Notes: a model not told the origin generated them from the letters alone. DNA of 64,000 nt from Nocardioides sp. PD653-B2 (GCF_002117935.1 NZ_BDJE01000051.1:1-64000); one strand, 5' to 3'; positions 39,346 to 48,606 are shown, numbered from the stretch's first letter. Numbers and translations: made by a program.

Positions 39346-41804
39346 GCGCACTGCGGGACTACGCGGTCGCGCTGTCCCAGCCGACGCTCGGCGACGAGGG
39401 CGAGCGCGGCCGCTACGACGAGGTCGTCGGTCCCGACGGCTCCCTCCGGGCGGCGTGGAAGGGCCTGGCCGAGGTCGCCGTCGGCATCACGGCCGGCGAC
39501 CTGCACCGCGTCGACGGCGACATCGCGCGCTTCCTCGCCGACGACGGCGTCACCTATGCGCGGCCCGGCCAGGGCCAGGGTGCGTGGCGGCTCGACCCGG
39601 TGCCGCTGGTCATCGACGCCCCGTCGTGGACGCCGCTGGAGACCGGGCTCGCGCAGCGTGCCGAGCTGCTCAACGCGCTGCTCGTCGACCTGTACGGCGA
39701 GCAGCGGCTGCTCGCCGACGGCGTCATCCCGGCCGCGGTGGTCTTCGCGCACGCCGGCTTCACCCGGGTCGTCGCCCGTCCCGCCGCGATCGACCCGCGG
39801 CCCCTCGTGCTCGCGGCCACCGACCTGGGCCGGGACGCGACCGGCGAGTGGCGGGTGCTGGGCGACCGGGCCGAGGCGCCGTCCGGCATCGGCTACGCGA
39901 TGGAGAACCGGCGGGTCATCTCGCGGGTGCTGCCCGAGCTCTACCGCGAGGCCGGCCTGCACCGGATGGAGCCGTACTTCTGGGCGCTGCGCTCCGCGCT
40001 GATCCAGTCCGCGCAGGGCGACCTGGCGGACCCGCGGGTGGTCGTGCTCTCGCCCGGCACGCACTCGGAGACGGCCTACGACCAGGCCTTCGTGGCCTCG
40101 GCGCTCGGCTTCCCGCTGGTCCAGGGCAGCGACCTGGTCGTCCGCGACGGCTGGGTCGACCTCAAGGTGCCCGGCGGCGCCGGCCGGCTCGAGCGCGTCG
40201 ACGTGATCCTGCGCCGGGTCGACGCGGCCTGGAGCGACCCGCTCGAGCTGCGCGGCGACTCCCAGCTCGGCGTGGCCGGGCTGGTCGAGGCGGTGCGCCG
40301 CGGCCGGGTGCGGGTCGTCAACGGTCTCGGCGCCGGCGTCCTCGAGAACCCCGGCCTGCTGCCCTACCTGCCCGCCGCCTGCGAGGCGCTGCTCGGCGAG
40401 CCGCTCCGGCTGGCGTCCGTGCCGACCTGGTGGTGCGGCGAGCCCGACGGCCTCGGCCACGTGCTCGACCACCTCGACCGGCTCGCCGTACGCCCCATCG
40501 ACGGGGCCGCCGACGCGCTCGACGGGCTGGGCGCCGACCGGCTCCGCGAGCGCCTGCTCGACGAGCCGCACCGCTACGTCGGGCAGGAGCGGCTGCCGCT
40601 CTCGCAGTCGCCGACCTGGACGCCGGCCGGCCCGGTGCCGCGCCCGCTGACGCTGCGCACCTTCACGCTGCGCTACGGCTCGGCGTACCGCCCGCTCGTC
40701 GGCGGCCTCGCCACCGTGCACGGCGCCGACGGCGGCCGCCCGGTCTGCGCCAAGGACGTGTGGGTGCTCAAGGCCGCGCCCGGCGACCCCGACCAGGGAC
40801 TGTCCGGCGTGCTGCCGATGACGGCCGCGCGGTCGACGGCGGTGCTGGTGCCGCGCGTGCTCGAGGACATGTTCTGGTCCGGCCGCTACGCCGAGCGGGT
40901 CGAGGACCTGCTCCGCCTGGTGATCACCGCGCACGCGCTCGCCGACGACTACCGCACCCGCCCGCGCTCGACCGGCGGCGAGAGCCTGGCCGTGGTGATG
41001 GACGGCCTGCACCGCCTCGCCGGGCGGCAGCACGACGACCTCGACGAGGAGTTCCGATCGCTGCTGCTCGACGCCGGCCGGACCGGCTCGGTCGCCCACG
41101 GGCTGGCCGCGCTGCGCGACTCGCTGCTGGGTGTCCGCGACCAGCTCTCCCCCGACACCTGGCGTGCGTTCGGCGCCACGGACCGGGCCGCCGAGGCGCT
41201 CCGGTCGTCGCCCCACAGCCACCAGATCGCCGAGAGCGCGGGCCGGATGCTGACCGGCATCCTCTCGCTGCAGGGTGTCACCGCGAGCATGATCCGCGAC
41301 CCCGGCTGGCACGTCCTGGGTGCCGGGCGCGCCCTGGAGCGGGCCGCGCAGGTCGCTCACCTGCTGCGCGCCACGACCACGGTCCGGCGCGGCATCGACG
41401 TCGACCGCGAGGTGCTCAACGCCGTGCTCGCGGCGACCGAGAGCGCGGTCACCCACCGTCGGCGCTACCGCGGCTACGTCCGCCCGGCCGGCGTGCTCGA
41501 CCTCCTGCTGATGGACGCCGACAACCCGCGCTCGGTGCGGTTCTCGCTCGAGGCGACCCGCGACCACCTGACCCGCCTGCCGGGGTCGACCGGGTCGAGC
41601 CGGCCGGAGCGGCTGGTCGAGGACCTGCTCGCCGACCTCGACCGCACCGAGGTCGCCGCGCTGGTCACCATCGGCGGCGTGGGCCGACCCAACCTCGCGG
41701 CGTTCCTCGACGGCTTCGTGCTCCAGCTCGGCCGGCTGGCCGACGCGATGGCGCACGTCCACTTCGCGAGCGGGCCCGCTCCCCGGCAGCTGGGGCCGTC
41801 GTGA
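39342..41804 (+). CDS. Circularly permuted ATP-grasp fused to alpha-E domain protein
   Basis: An 820-residue fusion. Residues 1-470 are the circularly permuted ATP-grasp (DUF404/DUF407: GIGYAMENRRVISRVLPE, GDSQLGVAGLVEAVRRGRVRVVNGLG, PTWWCGE). Residues ~500-815 are the all-helical alpha-E domain (DUF403: FWSGRYAERVEDLLRLV, RRRYRGYVR, SVRFSL). In many genomes these are two genes; here they are one chain. The ATP-grasp part would activate a carboxylate with ATP and ligate it to an amine. ATG 39342 is in the gap after the transglutaminase gene; upstream in-frame codons lie inside that gene. The stop overlaps the next GTG by 4 bp. Confidence 0.88.
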   Translation: MSALRDYAVALSQPTLGDEGERGRYDEVVGPDGSLRAAWKGLAEVAVGITAGDLHRVDGDIARFLADDGVTYARPGQGQGAWRLDPVPLVIDAPSWTPLETGLAQRAELLNALLVDLYGEQRLLADGVIPAAVVFAHAGFTRVVARPAAIDPRPLVLAATDLGRDATGEWRVLGDRAEAPSGIGYAMENRRVISRVLPELYREAGLHRMEPYFWALRSALIQSAQGDLADPRVVVLSPGTHSETAYDQAFVASALGFPLVQGSDLVVRDGWVDLKVPGGAGRLERVDVILRRVDAAWSDPLELRGDSQLGVAGLVEAVRRGRVRVVNGLGAGVLENPGLLPYLPAACEALLGEPLRLASVPTWWCGEPDGLGHVLDHLDRLAVRPIDGAADALDGLGADRLRERLLDEPHRYVGQERLPLSQSPTWTPAGPVPRPLTLRTFTLRYGSAYRPLVGGLATVHGADGGRPVCAKDVWVLKAAPGDPDQGLSGVLPMTAARSTAVLVPRVLEDMFWSGRYAERVEDLLRLVITAHALADDYRTRPRSTGGESLAVVMDGLHRLAGRQHDDLDEEFRSLLLDAGRTGSVAHGLAALRDSLLGVRDQLSPDTWRAFGATDRAAEALRSSPHSHQIAESAGRMLTGILSLQGVTASMIRDPGWHVLGAGRALERAAQVAHLLRATTTVRRGIDVDREVLNAVLAATESAVTHRRRYRGYVRPAGVLDLLLMDADNPRSVRFSLEATRDHLTRLPGSTGSSRPERLVEDLLADLDRTEVAALVTIGGVGRPNLAAFLDGFVLQLGRLADAMAHVHFASGPAPRQLGPS

Positions 41805-42712
41805 GGTACCGCGTCTCGCACACCACGACCTACTCCTACGACGACGACGTCACCGACAGCCTCGGCGTCGCCCACCTGGTGCCGCGCGAGCTGCCGTGGC
41901 AGGCCGTCTCGTCGTACGCCCTGCATGTCGACCCCGCGCCCGGCGACGTCTCGCACGACATCGACTTCTACGGCAACACCGCGACGTACTTCCAGGTGAC
42001 CACCCCGCACCGCTCGCTCGTGGTGGAGGGCGTCAGCGAGGTGAGCGTCGAGGCGCCGTACGTCGACGCGGCGCTGGTGTACCGGCCGTGGGAGTACGCG
42101 CGCCCGCTGGTGCGGCCCGAGCAGCCCGGCGCGTGGCTGGCGACCGACTTCGCGCTGGCGTCCGCCCTCGTCGAGCACACCGACGAGGCGCGGGCGTACG
42201 GCGCCGGATCGCTCACCCGCGGGCGTCCTCTCGGCGAGGCCGTCACCGACCTCGTCCACCGCATCCACACGGAGTTCCGTTACGACGAGGCCGCCACGAC
42301 GGTGACCTCCACGGTGCCGGAGATCTTCGCCGAGCGGGCCGGCGTCTGCCAGGACTTCGCCCACCTGACCCTGGCCTGCCTGCGCTCGCACGGCCTCGCC
42401 GCGCGCTACGTCAGCGGCTACCTCGCCACGGAGCCTCCGCCCGGCCGCGAGCGGGTGGTCGGCGCCGACGCGTCGCACGCCTGGGTCGCGGTGTGGGCCG
42501 GCGACGACCAGTGGCTCGCGGTCGACCCGACCAACGACCAGTGGGTCGGCGACCGCTACGTCACCGTGGCGTGGGGCCGCGACTACGGCGACGTACCGCC
42601 CGTGAAGGGCGTCATCTTCAGCGAGGCCAAGCGGTCCACGCTCCTGGTCTCCGTCGACGTGGATGCGCTGGGCGAGTCGGACGCCGGCGCGGTGGGTACG
42701 GCGGGCTCGTGA
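41801..42712 (+). CDS. Transglutaminase family protein (second)
   Basis: The 303-residue protein contains a transglutaminase N-terminal domain (VSHTTTYSYDDDVTDSLG) and core with Cys in AGVCQDFAHLTLACLRSHG, His in ASHAWVAVW and Asp in WLAVDPTND. This is the small companion usually found with ATP-grasp/alpha-E proteins. It probably hydrolyses or transfers amide bonds in the product of the neighbouring ligase. GTG 41801 overlaps the upstream stop, and its own stop overlaps the metallopeptidase GTG (42709), giving strict stoichiometric coupling. Confidence 0.9.
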   Translation: MRYRVSHTTTYSYDDDVTDSLGVAHLVPRELPWQAVSSYALHVDPAPGDVSHDIDFYGNTATYFQVTTPHRSLVVEGVSEVSVEAPYVDAALVYRPWEYARPLVRPEQPGAWLATDFALASALVEHTDEARAYGAGSLTRGRPLGEAVTDLVHRIHTEFRYDEAATTVTSTVPEIFAERAGVCQDFAHLTLACLRSHGLAARYVSGYLATEPPPGRERVVGADASHAWVAVWAGDDQWLAVDPTNDQWVGDRYVTVAWGRDYGDVPPVKGVIFSEAKRSTLLVSVDVDALGESDAGAVGTAGS

Positions 42713-43698
42713 AGTCCTACCGCTGCCGGGTGTGCGACAACCCGCTCTACTTCGAGAACTCCGTCTGCGTCTCCTGCGGGACCGCGCTGGCGTTCTCCCG
42801 CTCCGAGGGCGCGATCGTGCCCGTCGACGAGACCGGGAGGTACGTCGACGCGGCCGGGCTGATCTGGCACATCTGCGTCAACCTCAACCTCTCGGGCTGC
42901 ACCTGGCTGGCGTCGGTCGAGGGCGGCCGGTGCTTCTCCTGCCAGCTGACCCGCACCCGCCCGGCGGACGACGACCCGGTCGGTCTCGAGAACTACCCGG
43001 CCGCCGAGCAGGCGAAGCGGCACCTGATCCGCGAGCTCGACGTGCTCGGCTTCCCGGTCGTCGGCAAGGACACCGACCCGGACAACGGGCTGGCGTTCGA
43101 CCTGCTCTCCAGCGTCGACGAGAACGTCGTGATCGGGCACGAGGACGGCCTGATCACCATCGACCTGGCCGAGAGCGACGCGGCGTACCGCGAGAAGGTC
43201 CGCGCCCAGCTCGCCGAGCCGTACCGCACGATGCTCGGCCACTTCCGCCACGAGGTCGGCCACTACTACGAGTGGCAGCTGGTGCGGGGCGACGAGCGCT
43301 TCGCGCGCTGCCGTGAGCTCTTCGGTGACGAGTCGAAGGACTACCAGGCCGAGATCGACCGGCACTACGCCGAGGGTCCGCCGGCCGGGTGGGAGGAGGC
43401 GTACATCTCGACGTACGCCACCATGCACCCGTTCGAGGACTTCGCCGAGACCTGGGCGCACTACCTGCACATCTGTGACACCGTCGAGACCGCTTCCGAG
43501 TTCGGCCTGACCTCGGTCGCGTCGGTGTCGGTCTTCTCCGACTTCCGCGACCTGGTCAACGGGGTGTGGGTGCCGCTCTCGATCGCGCTCAACATGGTCA
43601 ACCGCTCGATGGGCAAGGAGGACCTCTACCCGTTCGTCATCCCGCCGCCGGTCCTCGACAAGCTCGCGTTCGTCGCGTCCCTCGCCGAGCCCTCGTGA
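42709..43698 (+). CDS. Putative zinc-binding metallopeptidase (PF15887-like)
   Basis: The 329-residue protein has an N-terminal zinc ribbon (CRVCDN, then CVSCG) followed by two more cysteines (GRCFSCQL), then a peptidase domain with HFRHEVGHYYEWQL (HExxH near residue 181) and downstream acidic candidates in HPFEDFAETWAHYLHI. It is coupled to the second transglutaminase by a 4-bp overlap. It is most likely cytosolic and may process the peptide modified by the operon's ligase and transglutaminases. The substrate is unknown. Confidence 0.82.
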   Translation: MKSYRCRVCDNPLYFENSVCVSCGTALAFSRSEGAIVPVDETGRYVDAAGLIWHICVNLNLSGCTWLASVEGGRCFSCQLTRTRPADDDPVGLENYPAAEQAKRHLIRELDVLGFPVVGKDTDPDNGLAFDLLSSVDENVVIGHEDGLITIDLAESDAAYREKVRAQLAEPYRTMLGHFRHEVGHYYEWQLVRGDERFARCRELFGDESKDYQAEIDRHYAEGPPAGWEEAYISTYATMHPFEDFAETWAHYLHICDTVETASEFGLTSVASVSVFSDFRDLVNGVWVPLSIALNMVNRSMGKEDLYPFVIPPPVLDKLAFVASLAEPS

Positions 43699-43738
43699 GC
43701 AGCACCTGCTCGATCGACGACGTCGTTGAACCCTCATC

Positions 43739-43744
43739 TAGGCT
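43739..43744 (+). promoter_or_regulatory. -10 TAGGCT, leaderless start
   Basis: It ends 6 nt before ATG 43751. Confidence 0.6.
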
Positions 43745-43750
43745 GGCGGC

Positions 43751-44731
43751 ATGAGCGACTCGGGTGAGGGCCAGGACACGTCGTACGTCGAGAAGGGGAA
43801 GGGCTTCGACCGGGACATGAACTACATTCCGGACCGGATCACCCAGGACGCCCGCACCCCCGAGCACGGCCCCGTCGGGGGTGAGCTGTGGCCGGTCGAG
43901 CCGGGCCGCTACCGGCTGGTCGCCGCGGCGGCCTGTCCGTGGGCGAACCGCGCGATCATCGTGCGCGAGCTGCTCGGCCTCGAGGACGTCATCTCGCTCG
44001 GTCTGGCCGGTCCGACGCACGACCAGCGCAGCTGGACCTTCGACCTCGACCCGGGTGGCGTCGACCCGGTGCTCGGCATCGAGCGGCTGCAGCAGGCCTA
44101 CTTCGCGCGGTTCCCCGACTACCCGCGCGGGATCACCGTCCCGGCGATCGTCGAGGAGAGCAGCGGCAAGGTCGTCACCAACGACTTCCCGTGGATCACC
44201 CACGACCTCTTCTTCGAGTGGCGCGACTTCCACAAGGACGGCGCCCCGAACCTCTGGCCCGACGACCTCCGCGACGAGATGGAGGAGGTCATGGAGCGGG
44301 TCTTCACCGAGGTCAACAACGGCGTCTACCGCTGCGGCTTCGCCGGCTCGCAGGAGGCGTACGACGGTGCCTACGACCGGTTGTGGACCGCGATGGACTG
44401 GCTCGAGGAGCGGCTCACCGACCGCCGCTACCTGATGGGCGACGCGGTCACCGAGGCCGATGTCCGCCTCTTCACCACGCTGGTGCGCTTCGACGCCGTC
44501 TACCACGGCCACTTCAAGTGCAACCGCAACAAGCTGACCGAGATGCCGGCGCTGTGGGGCTACGCGCGCGACCTCTTCCAGACACCGGGCTTCGGCGACA
44601 CGATCGACTTCGACCAGATCAAGAAGCACTACTACGTCGTCCACCGCGACATCAACCCGTCCGGCATCGTGCCGCAGGGCCCGGAGCCCGAGGTCTGGCT
44701 GACGCCGCACGGGCGGGAGCACCTCGGCTGA
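43751..44731 (+). CDS. Glutathionyl-hydroquinone reductase-like protein (YqjG/ECM4 family)
   Basis: The 326-residue enzyme has a thioredoxin-fold N-domain with the active cysteine in AAACPWANRAIIV (near residue 61) and a GST C-domain. Conserved family blocks include VPAIVEESSGKVVTNDFPWIT, FNNGVYRCGFA-like sequence and YHGHFKCNRNKL. Family members remove thiol adducts from hydroquinones. Actinobacteria lack glutathione, so mycothiol is the probable thiol, which is inference. The gene has its own leaderless promoter and stands alone. Confidence 0.85.
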   Translation: MSDSGEGQDTSYVEKGKGFDRDMNYIPDRITQDARTPEHGPVGGELWPVEPGRYRLVAAAACPWANRAIIVRELLGLEDVISLGLAGPTHDQRSWTFDLDPGGVDPVLGIERLQQAYFARFPDYPRGITVPAIVEESSGKVVTNDFPWITHDLFFEWRDFHKDGAPNLWPDDLRDEMEEVMERVFTEVNNGVYRCGFAGSQEAYDGAYDRLWTAMDWLEERLTDRRYLMGDAVTEADVRLFTTLVRFDAVYHGHFKCNRNKLTEMPALWGYARDLFQTPGFGDTIDFDQIKKHYYVVHRDINPSGIVPQGPEPEVWLTPHGREHLG

Positions 44732-44743
44732 CCCGGGACTTGC

Positions 44744-44749
44744 CATGAT
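44744..44749 (+). promoter_or_regulatory. -10 CATGAT, leaderless start
   Basis: It ends 6 nt before ATG 44756 of the CDF transporter. Confidence 0.5.
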
Positions 44750-44755
44750 GACCGC

Positions 44756-45670
44756 ATGGGTCACGACCACGATCACGCCACCGGCCGCGCGGAGGACCGC
44801 GCCCGGCTGAGGATCGTGCTCGCCGTGACGGCGGTCGTGATGGTCGTCGAGGTCGTCGGCGCGCTGCTGACCGGCTCGCTCGCGCTGCTCGCCGACGCGG
44901 GCCACATGCTGACCGACGCGGCGGCCGTGGTGCTGGCGCTCGGGGCGTCGTACGTCGCCTCGCGCGGCGGCGGCCCGCGCTCGACGTTCGGCCTGCACCG
45001 CCTGGAGATCCTCGCCGCGCTCGTCAACGCCGTCGTGCTGCTGGTGGTCTGCGGCTACCTCGCGTGGGCCGGCATCTCCCGGCTCGTCGATCCTGCCGAG
45101 GTCGACGCCGGACCGATGATCGCGTTCGCCGCCGTCGGGCTGATCGCCAACGCGGTCTCGCTGGCGGTCCTCCACCGCTCCGACACGGGCTCGCTGAACA
45201 TGCGCGGCGCCTTCAACGAGGTCCTCGCCGACCTGCTCGGCTCGCTCCTCGCCGTGGCCGCCGGTGTCGTGATCCTGCTGGGGGGCTCACACCGCGCCGA
45301 CTCGATCGCGTCCCTGCTCATCGCCGCGTTGATCCTGCCGCGGTCGATCGTCCTGATCCGGGACTCGGCGCTGGTGCTGCTCGAGGTCGCGCCGACCGGC
45401 CTCGACCTCGACGACGTGCGGCGGCACCTCCTCGAGATGCCCGGCGTCGTCGACGTCCACGACCTGCACGCCTGGACCATCACCAGCGGCATGTCCAGCC
45501 TCTCCGCGCATGTCACCGTCACCCAGGAGGCGCTCGACGAGGCGGGTGTCGGCGGCATCCTCGACCGGCTCTGCGCGTGCACCGCCGAGCACTTCGACCT
45601 GCGCCACTCGACCTTCCAGGTCGAGCCCGTCTCCCACCAGGACCACGAGGACCTCGGAGAGGTGCACTGA
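44756..45670 (+). CDS. Cation diffusion facilitator family transporter
   Basis: A 304-residue CDF protein: His-rich N-terminus (GHDHDHA), six transmembrane helices and a cytosolic C-terminal domain. The first metal-site half in TM2 is DAGHMLTDA. The TM5 half reads NEVLADLLGS where most CzcD/ZitB proteins have a His before VL-x-D, so the metal selectivity may differ. It exports Zn, Co or similar divalent ions by proton antiport. The convergent CsoR-family regulator gene lies 39 bp beyond its end, but that regulator's operators face the MMPL gene. Confidence 0.88.
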   Translation: MGHDHDHATGRAEDRARLRIVLAVTAVVMVVEVVGALLTGSLALLADAGHMLTDAAAVVLALGASYVASRGGGPRSTFGLHRLEILAALVNAVVLLVVCGYLAWAGISRLVDPAEVDAGPMIAFAAVGLIANAVSLAVLHRSDTGSLNMRGAFNEVLADLLGSLLAVAAGVVILLGGSHRADSIASLLIAALILPRSIVLIRDSALVLLEVAPTGLDLDDVRRHLLEMPGVVDVHDLHAWTITSGMSSLSAHVTVTQEALDEAGVGGILDRLCACTAEHFDLRHSTFQVEPVSHQDHEDLGEVH

Positions 45671-45709
45671 GCTGCGGGCTGCCCCGGTCGACCGAGTCTG
45701 CCGCGGCGG

Positions 45710-45973
45710 TCAGGCCAGCGAGAGGAAGAGCTTCTCCATCTTCTTCACGTCGACGCTGTCGAGGCCGTCGCCGTTCGTGAGGCACTGCTGGAGGCCGCTC
45801 GCGACGATGGCGAAGCCCGCCCGGTCCAGTGCCTTCGAGACCGCGGCCAGCTGGGTGACGACGTCCTCGCAGTCCTGCCCCGCCTCGAGCATGCGCAGGA
45901 CGCCGTCCAGCTGGCCTCGAGCGCGCTTGATCCGGTTGATGACCGGGGTCATCTCGGTGGGGTCCAGCTCCAT
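45710..45973 (-). CDS. CsoR/CstR-family metal- or persulfide-sensing repressor
   Basis: The 87-residue all-helical repressor opens with the family helix INRIKRARGQLDGVLRMLE. It has Cys35 and Cys64, the two-cysteine spacing of the family, but the position four before Cys64 is Gly60. Copper-sensing CsoR has His there, so the copper triad (Cys-His-Cys) is broken. This is the pattern of CstR-like persulfide sensors. ATG 45973 shares a base with the DUF302 stop (TGATG). Two matching G/C-run palindromes lie upstream at 46389-46402 and 46421-46434. Confidence 0.85.
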   Translation of the reverse strand: MELDPTEMTPVINRIKRARGQLDGVLRMLEAGQDCEDVVTQLAAVSKALDRAGFAIVASGLQQCLTNGDGLDSVDVKKMEKLFLSLA

Positions 45974-46371
45974 CAGTGCTCCTCGGTGAGAGCGGCCAGG
46001 GCCGCGGTCAGGCGCTGCCCGGCCTCGGCCGCGATCGGCGCCAGGTCGGGGACGATCTGCGTCATCACGGCCGGGTCGAACGCCTCGACGACACAGGTGT
46101 CCGCGCCCACGGATCGTACGACGACGTTGCACGGCAGCATCGCCGCGACCGACGGGTCGACCTGGAGCGCCGCGTGCGCCAGCGGCGGCCGGCAGGCGCC
46201 GAGGATGACCTGCGGGGGCACGTCGACGTCGAGCTTGGCCTTCAACGTGGCCGCGATGTCGATCTCGGTGAGGACGCCGAAGCCCTGCTCGGCCAGGGCG
46301 GCCCGGGTAGCCGCGACGGCGTCGTCGTAGGGCAGGGGCACGGTGGTGCTCAGGGTGTAGGTGGTCATCAT
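45973..46371 (-). CDS. DUF302 domain protein
   Basis: A 132-residue protein of the DUF302 family (TTVPLPYDDAVAATRAALAEQGFGVLTEID; LGACRPPLAHAAL; LPCNVVVRSVG), a small alpha/beta fold of unknown biochemical role, often beside CsoR-family repressors. Two adjacent ATG codons (46371 and 46368) are possible; GGAGAG just upstream favours either. It has two conserved cysteines. It heads the operon with the repressor and faces the MMPL transporter across a 69-bp shared operator region. Confidence 0.85.
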   Translation of the reverse strand: MMTTYTLSTTVPLPYDDAVAATRAALAEQGFGVLTEIDIAATLKAKLDVDVPPQVILGACRPPLAHAALQVDPSVAAMLPCNVVVRSVGADTCVVEAFDPAVMTQIVPDLAPIAAEAGQRLTAALAALTEEH

Positions 46372-46388
46372 CTCTCCGGATCGTCGGG

Positions 46389-46402
46389 TACCCCAGGGGG
46401 TA
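46389..46402. promoter_or_regulatory. CsoR/CstR-type operator 1
   Basis: TACCCCAGGGGGTA has perfect arms TACCCC/GGGGTA with a 2-bp centre. It is the G-run/C-run palindrome used by CsoR-family repressors and lies close to the DUF302 start. Confidence 0.7.
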
Positions 46403-46420
46403 TTTGGAAATCGTAACGGA

Positions 46421-46434
46421 TACCGCCTAGGGTA
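46421..46434. promoter_or_regulatory. CsoR/CstR-type operator 2
   Basis: TACCGCCTAGGGTA has the same type of arms with one mismatch. It overlaps the TAGGGT hexamer (46428-46433) that ends 7 nt before the MMPL ATG, so binding would block that promoter. Confidence 0.65.
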
Positions 46435-46440
46435 TTTCAC

Positions 46441-48606
46441 ATGACCGCCACGGACGCCCATCGTCACTCCGCCGGGATCGATCCCGAGATCGGCTATCGC
46501 CCGGGTCCTCTCGGCCGCCTCGGTGTCTGGGTGGTCGACCACTCCCGGTTCACGGTCGTCGTCTGGCTCCTGCTGATCGTCGGCCTCGGCATCTTCGCGC
46601 CACGGGTCGAGTCGGAGCTCTCGGGCGCCGGCTGGCAGGCCGACGGATCCGACTCCGTCGCGGCCCGCGAGCTCGCGCAGGAGCACTTCGGCGGCAACGC
46701 CTCCACCGCGATCCAGGTCGTCGTGCACTCCACCGACGGTCCGGTCACGGCCGGGGCCGGCCGGCAGGTCCTGGCCCGGGCCACCTCGATGCTCGAGGCG
46801 GACCCGCGGATCGCTGATGTGGTCCAGCCGCAGCCCGGCGCGACCCTGAGCGAGGACGGCACGACCGCCGTGCTGCTGGCCGGAGCCGCCGCGGACCCCC
46901 ATGAGATGGTCCGCGTCGCCGACGACCTCAAGGGCCCGCTGCAGGACCTCTCGAGCGGGGGTGTCGAGGTCAACCCGACCGGCGCCTCCCTGCTGTGGTC
47001 GGACTTCAACGAGGCCAACCTGTCCGCGATGCTGAAGTCGGAGATGGTCTCCTGGCCGGTCACCCTCGCCATCCTGGTGCTGGCCTTCGGTGCCCTGGTC
47101 GCTGCGGGCCTGCCGCTGATCCTCACGCTCGCCGGCCTGGTCGCGTCGGCGGGCTCCCTGGTCCTGATCAGCCACGTCGTGCCCGTCTCCATCTGGGCGA
47201 TGAACTTCGCGATGATGTTCGCGCTCGCTCTCGGTATCGACTACGCGCTGTTCCTCGTGGTGCGCTTCCGGGCCGCTCGCCTGGGCCACCACGAGAGCCC
47301 ACGGCAGGCGATCGCCGAGACCATGGACACGGCGGGCAAGGCGGTGCTGCTCTCCGGCGCGACCGTCCTGATCTCGCTGTCGGCCGTGATGCTGGTGCCG
47401 TCGCCGTCCTTCCGCTCGATGGCGGGCGGGATCATGCTCGCGGTCCTCTTCGTGCTCGCGGCGACCCTGACCCTGCTCCCGGTGGTGCTCGCCAAGCTCG
47501 ACCACCGGATCAACCGGTTCGCACTGCCGTGGGTGCACACCGGTGAGCACCGCTCGCCGAAGTTCGCCGCCTGGGGCGAGCGGCTCTGGAAGCGCCCGGT
47601 CGTGTGGGGCCTCGCCTCGCTGGTCGTGCTCCTCGCGCTGGCAGCCCCGATCGTGGGACTCAAGACGGCCATGCCGTCGATCAAGGTGCTCCCCGAGAGC
47701 GCGTCCGCCCGCATCGGCTACGACCTGGTGCAGGAGTCCTTCGGGCCCGGTGCGCCCGGGGCCCTGCAGGTCGTCGTGCGCCAGGGAGACGCCGAGGCCG
47801 CCTCCGAGGTCCTCGGCAGCGACCCGGGGATCGCTGGGACGATGCCCGGCATCCCCGCGCCCGACGGCTCGTCGTACGTGCTGATCCAGGCGGTGCCCAC
47901 CGTCGACCCGTCCGACCCCGAGCTGTCCGCGACCGTGGACCGGCTCCGCGCCGACCTGCCCGACTCCGCGGTCGTGGGGGGAGCGGCGGTCGAGAACCTC
48001 GACCTCAAGACCCAGCTCGACGACTCCACGCCGCTGGTGATCGGCGTGATCCTGGTGCTCGGTTTCCTGCTGCTCCTCATCGCGCTCCAGGCGCCGCTCA
48101 TCGCGGTGCTCGGCACGCTCGCCAGCCTGCTCTCGACGGCGGCGGCCTTCGGCGTCGCGCGGCTGGTCTTCCAGGAGGGGTGGGGCTCGGGCTCCCTGGG
48201 CTTCGAGCACCAGGGCTTCCTCGACGCGTGGGCGCCGGTGTTCTTCTTCGCGATGATCTTCGCGATCGCCATGGACTACACCGTGTTCCTGCTGGCTTCG
48301 GCCAAGGAGCACTACGAGCACTCGGGAGACCCGAAGGACGCCATGGTCGGCTCCCTCGCCCACTCGGGGCGCGTCATCTTCGCGGCCGGAGCCGTCATGG
48401 TCGCGGTGTTCTTCACCTTCGCGCTCTCCGGGCCGCTGCCGCCCAAGGAGATGGGGATCGTGCTCGGCGTCGCCGTCCTGCTCGACGCGTTCCTGGTCCG
48501 GCTGGTCCTGCTGCCCGTGCTGCTCCGCCTGACCGGCCACGCCGCCTGGTGGGCACCGGCCTGGCTCACCCGTCTCCTGCCCACCATCCGCTTCTCCCAC
48601 AGCTGA
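46441..48606 (+). CDS. MMPL family transporter
   Basis: The 721-residue protein consists of two similar halves, each one helix, an extracytoplasmic loop domain and five helices. The conserved RND/MMPL intramembrane Asp-Tyr is seen in LALGIDYALFLVVRFR and IAMDYTVFLLAS. The protein exports lipids or small hydrophobic compounds with the proton gradient. It has a probable leaderless promoter overlapped by a CsoR-type operator, so derepression by persulfide or metal stress is expected. The genes after it (Cys-rich microprotein, AhpD-like) are probably co-transcribed. Confidence 0.9.
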   Translation: MTATDAHRHSAGIDPEIGYRPGPLGRLGVWVVDHSRFTVVVWLLLIVGLGIFAPRVESELSGAGWQADGSDSVAARELAQEHFGGNASTAIQVVVHSTDGPVTAGAGRQVLARATSMLEADPRIADVVQPQPGATLSEDGTTAVLLAGAAADPHEMVRVADDLKGPLQDLSSGGVEVNPTGASLLWSDFNEANLSAMLKSEMVSWPVTLAILVLAFGALVAAGLPLILTLAGLVASAGSLVLISHVVPVSIWAMNFAMMFALALGIDYALFLVVRFRAARLGHHESPRQAIAETMDTAGKAVLLSGATVLISLSAVMLVPSPSFRSMAGGIMLAVLFVLAATLTLLPVVLAKLDHRINRFALPWVHTGEHRSPKFAAWGERLWKRPVVWGLASLVVLLALAAPIVGLKTAMPSIKVLPESASARIGYDLVQESFGPGAPGALQVVVRQGDAEAASEVLGSDPGIAGTMPGIPAPDGSSYVLIQAVPTVDPSDPELSATVDRLRADLPDSAVVGGAAVENLDLKTQLDDSTPLVIGVILVLGFLLLLIALQAPLIAVLGTLASLLSTAAAFGVARLVFQEGWGSGSLGFEHQGFLDAWAPVFFFAMIFAIAMDYTVFLLASAKEHYEHSGDPKDAMVGSLAHSGRVIFAAGAVMVAVFFTFALSGPLPPKEMGIVLGVAVLLDAFLVRLVLLPVLLRLTGHAAWWAPAWLTRLLPTIRFSHS

